This document shows, piece by piece, positions 1-5,754 of a DNA stretch of 8,597 nucleotides. A model generated the notes under the pieces. It made no database searches. It was not told the origin of the DNA and saw only the letters and a program-made list of their open reading frames with translations. Origin of the DNA: Candidatus Thorarchaeota archaeon (GTDB lineage Archaea > Asgardarchaeota > Thorarchaeia > Thorarchaeales > Thorarchaeaceae); assembly GCA_020355105.1 (NCBI GenBank), contig CP070658.1:2514822-2523418 (forward strand). The letters are read 5' to 3'. The position numbers were made by a program, and so were the translations under genes. Each line of letters starts with the position of its first letter. Position 1 is the first letter of the stretch.

Positions 1-58
1 CATAGACGAACTACTCCACCAAGTCCCAAAGGGCAAAGGAGTTACAATCATCGTATAG
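1..58 (+). CDS. rpl18e: Large ribosomal subunit protein eL18 (L18e), C-terminal end only
   Basis: The frame beginning at base 2 reads IDELLHQVPKGKGVTIIV and ends at TAG 56-58. This matches the usual end of archaeal/eukaryotic eL18, where a 'NPKGKGVRII' type tail closes the protein. eL18 is a structural component of the large ribosomal subunit. In archaea its gene commonly precedes uL13, uS9 and RpoN, which is exactly what follows here, so position supports the call. Only 18 residues are visible; the rest lies to the left of the window. The stop codon lies directly against the ribosome binding site of the next gene. Confidence 0.85.
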   Translation, partial: IDELLHQVPKGKGVTIIV

Positions 59-67
59 GTGGTTTCA

Positions 68-520
68 ATGAGCGAGCAAGAAGTGAAAGTCTATGATGCA
101 GAGGACATGGTAGTCGGAAGACTGGCCTCCAAGGTGGCCAAGGCCGTTCTCCTTGGTGAGACTGCCGCAATCGTGAATGCGGAGAAGTCAATTATCACTG
201 GCGACCGTCGAACAGTCATTGAAGCCTATAAAGAGAAGTTCAACATTCGTACATCATACAATCCTAGGAAGGGCCCCTTCCATCATCGACGTCCTGACAA
301 AATGGTCCGTCGGATAGTACGTGGCATGTTACCTTGGCCTACCCCCCGTGGAAAGGCGGCCTACAAGCGTGTGAAGGTCTTCATCGGAGTCCCTGACGAC
401 TTGGCAGACTCGGAGAAGATTGTGCTTGAGGGTTCACGCTATAAGAGTCTAACCCGAAAGCACATCAGAATTCAAGACCTGTGTCACGAGCTCGGATGGA
501 GAAACCCGGAGGCCGTCTAA
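68..520 (+). CDS. rpl13: Large ribosomal subunit protein uL13
   Basis: This 150-residue protein is a structural component of the archaeal 50S subunit. Family signatures are visible: the N-terminal VVGRLASKVAKAVLLGE segment (about residues 15-31), the IVNAEKSIITG strand-helix region (35-45), and the highly conserved RGMLPWPTPRGKAAYKRVKVFIGVP block (about 85-109). Length is normal for archaeal uL13 and longer basic residues cluster at 68-103, as expected for rRNA contact. I chose ATG 68 over the in-frame GTG 59, because GGTGG at 58-62 sits five bases before ATG 68 and would otherwise lie inside the coding region. The gene starts nine bases after the eL18 stop and is followed one base later by uS9, so it is co-transcribed. 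Confidence 0.97.
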   Translation: MSEQEVKVYDAEDMVVGRLASKVAKAVLLGETAAIVNAEKSIITGDRRTVIEAYKEKFNIRTSYNPRKGPFHHRRPDKMVRRIVRGMLPWPTPRGKAAYKRVKVFIGVPDDLADSEKIVLEGSRYKSLTRKHIRIQDLCHELGWRNPEAV

Positions 521-521
521 A

Positions 522-926
522 ATGGCTATCAGAATTGTCGTTTCCACAGGGAAGAGAAAGACATCGCTAGCGAAGGCCACGATTAAGAATGGCCAAGGGC
601 GCATCAGAATCAACGGTCGACCCCTTGAGGTTTTCCAACCCGAAATAGCCAAACTGAGAATTATGGAGCCGTTGGTTCTATTCGGTGATGATTGGAAGAG
701 ATACGATATCAGAGTGCGTGTCAAGGGAGGTGGATTCATGAGTCAGGCTGATGCAATACGAATGGCAATTGCCACTGGTCTATTCCAGATGAGCCAAGAC
801 TTCGAGGCACGCTCTCGAATGCTGGAGCACGATAGGACAATGCTGGTCGGTGATCCCCGACGTACAGAACCTAAGAAGTTCGGTGGACCCTCGGCGCGCT
901 CCCGCTACCAGAAATCATACAGGTGA
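522..926 (+). CDS. rps9: Small ribosomal subunit protein uS9
   Basis: This 134-residue protein of the 30S subunit reaches the ribosomal P site with its C-terminal tail. Recognisable parts are the start STGKRKTSLAKATIKNG (residues 8-24), GRIRINGRPLE (26-36), the VKGGGFMSQADAIRMAIATGL block (68-88), and the terminal PSARSRYQKSYR tail, ending in the invariant Lys-Ser-Tyr-Arg that contacts P-site tRNA. Length is typical for archaea. The ATG follows the uL13 stop by one base; GGAGG at 508-512, inside the uL13 coding end, is the likely ribosome binding site at nine bases' spacing. It is part of the eL18-uL13-uS9-RpoN-uS2 operon. Confidence 0.98.
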   Translation: MAIRIVVSTGKRKTSLAKATIKNGQGRIRINGRPLEVFQPEIAKLRIMEPLVLFGDDWKRYDIRVRVKGGGFMSQADAIRMAIATGLFQMSQDFEARSRMLEHDRTMLVGDPRRTEPKKFGGPSARSRYQKSYR

Positions 927-935
927 GAAGAGAAT

Positions 936-1154
936 ATGATTATTCCAGTTCGTTGTTTCACATGTGGGAAAGTTGTTGCTGACAAATTCGAACAGTTCAA
1001 GCGCCAGGTCCGTGATGGAGAGGACCCTGCAGTGGTCCTTGATAACTTGGGTCTTCATAGGTACTGTTGTAGAAGGATGCTACTATCTCACATCGACATT
1101 ATAGACAGCTTCATGGCATTTGCTACAACCGAGGTTGTGGAGGGTAAACAGTGA
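936..1154 (+). CDS. rpoN: DNA-directed RNA polymerase subunit N (Rpb10 homologue)
   Basis: This 72-residue zinc-binding subunit of archaeal RNA polymerase, homologous to eukaryotic Rpb10, helps assemble the Rpo3/Rpo11 platform. It begins with the family hallmark MIIPVRCFTCGK and carries all four zinc ligands: Cys7 and Cys10 (CxxC), and the adjacent Cys44-Cys45 in the GLHRYCCRRMLLSH segment. Subunit N has no relation to bacterial sigma-54, which shares the rpoN name. The ribosome binding site GGTGAG at 922-927 overlaps the uS9 stop TGA, eight bases before the ATG, and the gene's own TGA overlaps the uS2 ATG by one base, so translation is probably coupled. In many archaea RpoK and enolase genes lie between RpoN and uS2; here they do not. 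Confidence 0.98.
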   Translation: MIIPVRCFTCGKVVADKFEQFKRQVRDGEDPAVVLDNLGLHRYCCRRMLLSHIDIIDSFMAFATTEVVEGKQ

Positions 1155-1789
1155 TGAGCGAAACAGAGATTCCTGAACCTGAGCTCCTAACTCCAATGGA
1201 CAAGTATCTGGCTGCGGGATGCCACATTGGAACGCAGGTGAAGACTCAGGATATGGACCCATTCGTCTATAGACAACGTCCCATCGGCCTGTACGTTCTA
1301 GATGTCAGAAAGACCGACGAACGAATCAGAGCTGCTGCCAAGTTCATTTCACGATTCGAGCCCTCAAAGGTTGTTGTCATCTCAGGTAGAGTATACGGTA
1401 AACGTCCGGTGGAGAGTTTTGCCTACTTTTCTGGTGCAACAGCTTTCACTGACCGATTTGTCCCTGGGTCCTTGACAAATCCTAACATTGCTGGCCCTCG
1501 TGTCTACGTGGAACCTGACTTAGTCATTCTCACTGACCCTAGGACAGACCAACAAGCTCTCTCCGAGGCAGGTAAGATTGGAGTCCCAGTCATTGCCCTA
1601 TGTGACACTGACAATGTCACTACAGGTGTGGATTTGGTAATTCCATCTAACAACAGAGGGAGGAAAGCTCTGGCTCTGGTCTACTTCCTGTTGACTAGAC
1701 AAGTTCTTCGCGAACGTGGAAAGGTCCCAGAGGACGGAGAAGTCACATTCACAACTGAGGACTTCGAGCCTCAAATACAGCGATTCTAG
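1154..1789 (+). CDS. rps2: Small ribosomal subunit protein uS2
   Basis: This 211-residue protein of the 30S subunit is of the archaeal/eukaryotic (RPSA-like) type. Visible signatures are YLAAGCHIGTQVKTQDMDPFVYRQR (about residues 18-42), GLYVLDVRKTDERI (45-58), FSGATAFTDRFVPGSLTNP (92-110), PDLVILTDPRTDQQALSEA (121-139) and the DNVTTGVDLVIPSNNRGRKALALVYFLLTR block (153-182). An acidic C-terminal tail is present, as in other archaea. GTG 1151 is possible, but ATG 1154 has GGAGGGT at 1139-1145 with eight bases' spacing and gives the compact TGATG junction with RpoN. The stop TAG 1787-1789 is shared, within CTAG, with the stop of the convergent dehydratase subunit gene, so the operon ends with no spacer. 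Confidence 0.98.
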   Translation: MSETEIPEPELLTPMDKYLAAGCHIGTQVKTQDMDPFVYRQRPIGLYVLDVRKTDERIRAAAKFISRFEPSKVVVISGRVYGKRPVESFAYFSGATAFTDRFVPGSLTNPNIAGPRVYVEPDLVILTDPRTDQQALSEAGKIGVPVIALCDTDNVTTGVDLVIPSNNRGRKALALVYFLLTRQVLRERGKVPEDGEVTFTTEDFEPQIQRF

Positions 1790-2187
1790 GTCCTTTCGTG
1801 GATGGAAACGACGCCGCGATCGGCGTCTACCTCCACAGTTTGTCCATTCTCTATCTTTGTGATGTCGATACTGTCGACAGTAGGTATCTCAGATATGATG
1901 CTGCCAACTGCGATGACTGGGTCGGTTTCCTTGTTAACAATGGCCGCCGGAGCCTTGTCAGCCTTTCTGAGAGCATAGAGAACATATGATCCGACTGTAG
2001 AACCTTTCCCGCTTGGCATGACTAGGATCTTGCCAGCAACTGACAGTCCCTCCAGAGGATGGTCTTTCTCCACAACCTCGCCGGTCTCAGGATCAACGCC
2101 CCCATAGAAACTCAAGTCCACCGCTGTCACAAGCGCTTCTCCTTGTACCTTTCCCTTGTAGATCTTACGACCCTGTAGTTCTATCAT
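1786..2187 (-). CDS. Phosphomevalonate dehydratase small subunit (aconitase X swivel domain, DUF126 type)
   Basis: This 133-residue protein is the separate swivel subunit of an archaeal aconitase-X enzyme. Known archaeal two-subunit members dehydrate (R)-mevalonate 5-phosphate to trans-anhydromevalonate 5-phosphate. Seen here: the opening GRKIYKGKVQGEALV, typical of the DUF126 family, a PLEGLSVAGKILVMPSGKGSTVGSYVLY block (about residues 44-71) with Ser63 in the active-site GKGST turn, and KAPAAIVNKETDPVIAVG (78-95). The start is ATG 2187, in a classical ATGA overlap with the large-subunit stop; an upstream frame extension to 2208 is less likely. It is the last gene of the isoprenoid operon and its TAG stop shares a CTAG with uS2. 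The substrate is inferred from the neighbours (mevalonate kinase, UbiD-type decarboxylase); another hydro-lyase substrate is possible but unlikely in this context. Confidence 0.92.
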   Translation of the reverse strand: MIELQGRKIYKGKVQGEALVTAVDLSFYGGVDPETGEVVEKDHPLEGLSVAGKILVMPSGKGSTVGSYVLYALRKADKAPAAIVNKETDPVIAVGSIISEIPTVDSIDITKIENGQTVEVDADRGVVSIHERT

Positions 2188-3371
2188 GAAATCGCCGCCT
2201 TGATGCATTCATCAACCGTCCTTATTCTAACGTCGAATCTATTCTTTCCTCTGGCATAGAAACACGCCTTGGCAGAATCTGTCATGAGACCCTTGAAACG
2301 TCCTTTCAGTGGTGCCACCGCGCAACACGCATCACTCACCAAGTATGCACCGGCCTTCTCTATCTTGTCATAGTACCCCATCTTAATGGCTACATCCTTG
2401 GTCGGCTTTGCAGTAGTTATCCAGACAGTCTTTCCTTCAGTCACCTTCTTTCCGTCAAGCAGCTCAGCCACTCTGGCTATGTCAGCGATGCTTGCATGCG
2501 GGCATCCAACGCTGATGAAGTCAATCTCTGCACTCTCGTCATCTAGCTCCTGCCTAGCCTTCTCAAGGTCCTCCTTGGTCACAGTTTCTGTAATCTCAGG
2601 TACTGCTGTACGGTTGGGTGTAATCCCTTCCATGTGGAAGAGAGCAACTCCCCCATATGTCGCGATTGACGCGCAAAACGATCTCAGGTGGTCCGTTGTA
2701 GCATGAGAGACTCCGGTGATGTAGGGAATCTCTTTCCCAGTGCGATCTCCCATGACCTTTCCCAGCAGACCGAAATCGTCAGTCGTCTTCAGCTCTGCTC
2801 GTATCTCATAACCAACCTGTGCCACCCTGTTCTTCTCAAGATGGAACCCATACTCTGCAGTCTTGCCCGTGAGTGCGGAAGCTAGGGCACTCGGTCCACC
2901 TTCCCTGTTTGTACGGGCACCAATCACTGAGTTTGCAAAGCATACAGCCGAAGACTCTGCCCAAGCTATGTGCTCGCCATAATGCGGCAGGTTGCCAATC
3001 AGATACGGCGTGCAAGTACATGTGGTGACCACTCCCATCTTTGAGAAAGCATCAACCACTCTCTTTTGATTCACAGCAAAATCATCACTAATACCATGCT
3101 TTTTCCATTCCAGAAGGTCCATTCCAGCAGGATTCAGAGTAGTCAGAACCTGTGTCCGACCATCTTCTGCCATCTCTGAAAGGTACTCAAGACCCGCCTC
3201 GCCCAGATTGTGATAGGAAACTCCTGCTATCTGAACACTGACAACCGGAAGCAGTCGTTCGGCGCCGTAGATCTCGCCCAATGTGGTGATGATCTCCATG
3301 GCCTTCCTAGTAGCATTACCTCTCTTTCCCCCAAGCATATCCTGCTCTTCTGATGTGAGGTTCAGTCCCAT
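2184..3371 (-). CDS. Phosphomevalonate dehydratase large subunit (aconitase X catalytic domain, DUF521 type)
   Basis: This 395-residue protein is the catalytic, iron-sulfur-containing subunit that pairs with the small subunit downstream to dehydrate mevalonate 5-phosphate in the archaeal mevalonate pathway. Visible are VVSVQIAGVSYHNLGEAGLE (about residues 43-62), the first cysteine cluster CTCTPYL (118-124), NREGGPSALASALTGKTAEYG (155-175), SVGCPHAS with Cys290, and DACCAVAPLKGRF with Cys349/350. Cysteines in these three places are the family's presumed [4Fe-4S] ligands. Length is normal for stand-alone archaeal subunits. GTG 3380 is in frame, but ATG 3371 has a near-ideal GGGTGA five bases upstream and starts one base after the decarboxylase stop, so it was preferred. 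The gene overlaps the small-subunit start by the ATGA arrangement, which suggests equal production of the two subunits. Confidence 0.94.
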   Translation of the reverse strand: MGLNLTSEEQDMLGGKRGNATRKAMEIITTLGEIYGAERLLPVVSVQIAGVSYHNLGEAGLEYLSEMAEDGRTQVLTTLNPAGMDLLEWKKHGISDDFAVNQKRVVDAFSKMGVVTTCTCTPYLIGNLPHYGEHIAWAESSAVCFANSVIGARTNREGGPSALASALTGKTAEYGFHLEKNRVAQVGYEIRAELKTTDDFGLLGKVMGDRTGKEIPYITGVSHATTDHLRSFCASIATYGGVALFHMEGITPNRTAVPEITETVTKEDLEKARQELDDESAEIDFISVGCPHASIADIARVAELLDGKKVTEGKTVWITTAKPTKDVAIKMGYYDKIEKAGAYLVSDACCAVAPLKGRFKGLMTDSAKACFYARGKNRFDVRIRTVDECIKAAIS

Positions 3372-3372
3372 C

Positions 3373-4659
3373 TCATTCACCCAAGAACTTCCTCAAATCT
3401 AACTTTGGAAACCCTGCCTTGTCAAAGCTCTTACCTTTGGTATCAAGGACCTTGGTGCAGTCAAAGCCAATCTTTGTCGTCATCTTTGTGCCAGGCTCGG
3501 CACTCGGATCCAATGAGCTACCTGGCTCTCTGTCCTTTATGAGTAGATTCACATCTCCCTGGAATCGAGTTGCCATCGCCCACTCCCTTTCCTGCTCATC
3601 ATAGACCCAGACATGTTTCGCACTTCGATGGCCTGCAAATGCACCTTCAAGAGCCTTTAGTCCGTCATCATCATGCATCTTTCTAATCTGCACAGCGATG
3701 TGAAGCCAACTGGTACCACCTGGAGTGATGTTCACATCTAAGACATCAACTCCACGTTCCTTGATACTCCTGAACACAGTGGGTTCTCGAGGCATTCCCA
3801 TCAGAATCTTGTGTTCAAGCCGACCGGGTAGCAATCCCTGCCAGATGGCAGTCTTTCTATGAGTGATTGTCTTGACCTCGAATACTGGCTCCTGCCTGAC
3901 GACGTCAACAGTTTCTGTCAAATCTATGAATGGGCCCTCATCGTGCCTCTCATCTAGAACTACCCTTCCTTCGAGGACGAACTCACAATCCGCGGGAATC
4001 ATCAGGTCCACGCTTTTTGCCTTAGTCACTCGGATTGGTTTCAGAGCATTGGCTATCTCCAGCTCATTTACTCCTGTTTCAACTGAAGTTGCAGCCGCAA
4101 TCAACACTTCGGGAGTATTACCGATGCAGAATGCGACATCCACCTCACCATTTCTCTCCAGGAACTTGTGGAAATCACGCCCTCGTACGACTCTTGCCAC
4201 CATTCGATCCTTTTCAATCTGCATTGCCCTGTGGAAGTCCAGATTCTGACCATACTCAGGATCTGCGGCCACCACAACTCCTGATGAGATATAGGGTCCG
4301 CCGTCCAATTCATTGTGAAGCAGTATCGGTAGCACATCGAGGTCAACATCTCCCCTTACTACTTCTTGACACGGAGCATCATCGGTTGTTTCGGGTTGGC
4401 TACGATTCTCAATGGCACTGGCCAGCGTCGGAATGATATCCTTTACATCGATTCCGAAGTAGTCAGCAATTTGATCCTTTGTACAGAACAGGTTGCCAGC
4501 AACTCTGAAATCGGACTCCTTGACGTTCTCGAACAGTGCGGGCATAGGTTCTACTGAATACAAGACACTCGCAATCTCCAGATTCTTGGATATGCTAGTG
4601 TCTATTTTCCTGAGTTTTCCATCTTTGAGAAGATGTTCTATGTATCTCTCAAGTATCAT
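3373..4659 (-). CDS. UbiD-family decarboxylase, probable anhydromevalonate phosphate decarboxylase
   Basis: This 428-residue UbiD-type decarboxylase family uses prenylated FMN to remove carboxylate from unsaturated acids. In the archaeal mevalonate pathway such an enzyme converts trans-anhydromevalonate 5-phosphate to isopentenyl phosphate. Family features seen are LDGGPYISSGVVVAADPE (about residues 118-135), HRAMQ...DRMVARVV (143-158) in the cofactor and metal region, GNTPEVLIAAATS (180-192), and an acidic LDERHDEGPF stretch (about 235-244), where the catalytic glutamates of the family lie. A DEQEREWAMATRF segment (354-366) begins the typical C-terminal part. ATG 4659 was chosen over the longer ATG 4713, because the longer form would overlap mevalonate kinase by 41 bases, while ATG 4659 has GGGGTGTGAG immediately upstream, 13 bases after the kinase stop. 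Function beyond 'UbiD family' rests on the neighbouring genes. No UbiX gene is in the window. Confidence 0.9.
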   Translation of the reverse strand: MILERYIEHLLKDGKLRKIDTSISKNLEIASVLYSVEPMPALFENVKESDFRVAGNLFCTKDQIADYFGIDVKDIIPTLASAIENRSQPETTDDAPCQEVVRGDVDLDVLPILLHNELDGGPYISSGVVVAADPEYGQNLDFHRAMQIEKDRMVARVVRGRDFHKFLERNGEVDVAFCIGNTPEVLIAAATSVETGVNELEIANALKPIRVTKAKSVDLMIPADCEFVLEGRVVLDERHDEGPFIDLTETVDVVRQEPVFEVKTITHRKTAIWQGLLPGRLEHKILMGMPREPTVFRSIKERGVDVLDVNITPGGTSWLHIAVQIRKMHDDDGLKALEGAFAGHRSAKHVWVYDEQEREWAMATRFQGDVNLLIKDREPGSSLDPSAEPGTKMTTKIGFDCTKVLDTKGKSFDKAGFPKLDLRKFLGE

Positions 4660-4672
4660 TCTCACACCCCAA

Positions 4673-5613
4673 TCAGAGCCCGAAGGTAGTATTGTAGACA
4701 AGAGGGGCTCCATTCTTCTCTAGTGCATCACCAATCCGCTTCTGAGTTTCTCCATCTGGAGCGATGGCAATCATGTTGCCTCCGCGCCCAGTTCCAGTAA
4801 GTTTCGCTCCAAATGCTCCACTTTTTCCTGCAATTTCAACCATTTCGTCCAGTTCTTCACAGGAAACAGTCAGATTCTGCAGCAATTCATGGTTCTTGTT
4901 CATCAGTTCTCCAACTCTCTCGAGATTGAAATCAAGCAGCGCATCTCTCGCCTGATGAACCAGGCTTTCGTAATCCGTAGCAATCTCCCGGAACCAACTA
5001 GGATCCTGCTCTTTCTTGGCCCGAACGTCACCGACGACTTCTGTAGTGCTTGCGGTAAGGCCTGTAGAGGCTATTGTTAGATGAATTGAGTTCTTGAGCT
5101 GAGCTTCTCAAAAGTGGGGGCACCCCCAGCAAGATCCCTCACGTACCAGACGAGTCCTCCAAAGGTCGAGGCTGTGTTATCAATTCCTGAAGGAGTACCA
5201 TGATACCCCTTCTCCCCCTCGAATGCAATTTCGTTTATCTTATCGTCATCAAATCCGAGCCCAAATTCATCACTGAGAGCACGCGCAAGGGACACACAGC
5301 TTGCAGCACTGGCTCCGAATCCCGAGGCACACACCAAGTCTCCCTCATATTCGATGAAGATGCCTTTGTCACTCATGTCCAATCCTGCCGCCCTGAGCAC
5401 GTTGTTGATTGAAACAGTCTGTTCATCAAGCTTCTTGGCCTTGTAGCCAGGCACCTCTGGCCTTCTGTCCTCTATTCTCCAACCTAGGTCCTTGGATCTG
5501 CTTACTAGTGCCACCGTTTCTGCAGATATACCTGCAGCCAACGCGGGAAGGCCGTAGACAACGAAATGTTCTCCAAACAAGATACTCTTGCCGCGCCCAG
5601 TGCCTCTTCCCAT
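4673..5613 (-). pseudogene. mvk: Mevalonate kinase (GHMP family), reading frame broken by one frameshift
   Basis: Together the two frames make a full mevalonate kinase of about 311-313 residues, which phosphorylates mevalonate with ATP at the start of the isoprenoid route. The first frame (5613 down to TAA 5077-5079) holds the opening motif KSILFGEHFVVYG (residues 9-21), ATP-binding CASGFGASAASC (95-106) with Ser102, and the catalytic GTPSGIDNTASTFGG (139-153) with its Asp. The second frame resumes with HLTIASTGLTASTTEVVGDVR and includes MNKNHELL and the third GHMP motif AKLTGTGRGGNMIAI, ending at TGA 4673-4675. A stop at 5108-5110 in the second frame and TAA 5077-5079 in the first confine the shift to 5080-5107. 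ATG 5613 was chosen because it lies directly before the first motif. All motifs survive on both sides, so this is either a very recent lesion or a sequence error; the gene is first in the operon. Confidence 0.9.
5077..5110 (-). other. Frameshift interval in mevalonate kinase, with tandem GAGCT duplication
   Basis: The upstream frame must be left before TAA 5077-5079, and the downstream frame cannot be entered before its own TGA at 5108-5110, so the change lies between. The plus strand reads GAGCTGAGCT at 5096-5105, a perfect 5-base tandem repeat. Removing one copy gives the uninterrupted protein segment FEKLKNSIHLTIASTG; alternatively one base is missing near 5102, giving FEKLxLKNSIHLTIASTG. 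Nearby, at 5115-5128, TGGGGG-CA-CCCCCA is a six-base-pair inverted repeat with five-base homopolymer runs. Confidence 0.85.
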
Positions 5614-5754
5614 TATCTCACACTCAGTCGCTGAGATTTGCAGCCCGAAGGCGTATCGCCACTTTTGAACTCTTCCTTCATGCCTAGCCGAAGCGTGGCG
5701 AGAATGTTCTGTGCGCAAGACTCATGTTCACAATGCTCAGAATGTCCAGCAGAC
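5614..5754. promoter_or_regulatory. Divergent intergenic region between mevalonate kinase and the DNA methyltransferase
   Basis: Both flanking genes are transcribed outward, so the promoters of the isoprenoid operon and of the methyltransferase pair must lie here or slightly inside the genes. The only A/T-rich TATA-like element is CTTTTGAAC at 5662-5670 (GTTCAAAAG on the other strand), placed about 35-40 bases before ATG 5704 and about 50 bases before ATG 5613. Two short inverted repeats are present: CTCAG-TCG-CTGAG at 5623-5635 and GGCG-TAT-CGCC at 5650-5660. No strong archaeal TATA box with BRE could be recognised, so the promoter assignment is weak; the region's role is inferred from orientation. 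Confidence 0.35.

Noticed and set aside
1810..1827. GACGCC-GCGATC-GGCGTC inverted repeat as terminator of the uS2 operon
   Set aside because: It has a six-base-pair stem 20 bases after the uS2 stop, but no T-run follows and the sequence is ordinary coding sequence (VDADRGVV) of the dehydratase small subunit on the other strand.
4035..4436. Open frame of 133 codons on the plus strand
   Set aside because: It lies entirely antisense to the well-supported UbiD-family gene, has low-complexity composition and no recognisable family.
4660..4713. Longer UbiD-family start at ATG 4713
   Set aside because: It would overlap the end of mevalonate kinase by 41 bases; the family's usual N terminus (ERYIEHLLKDGKLRKI) begins right after ATG 4659, which has its own ribosome binding site.
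5077..5110. Programmed -1 ribosomal frameshift in mevalonate kinase
   Set aside because: The required shift is -1, but no X XXY YYZ slippery heptamer exists in the permitted interval, and the strong hairpin lies upstream of the site, not downstream where stimulators of -1 shifting sit. A tandem duplication or indel is simpler.
5638..5754. Methyltransferase start at ATG 5638
   Set aside because: It would add 39 residues before motif I with no resemblance to the family and would consume most of the divergent promoter region; ATG 5755 or at most 5704 is more plausible.
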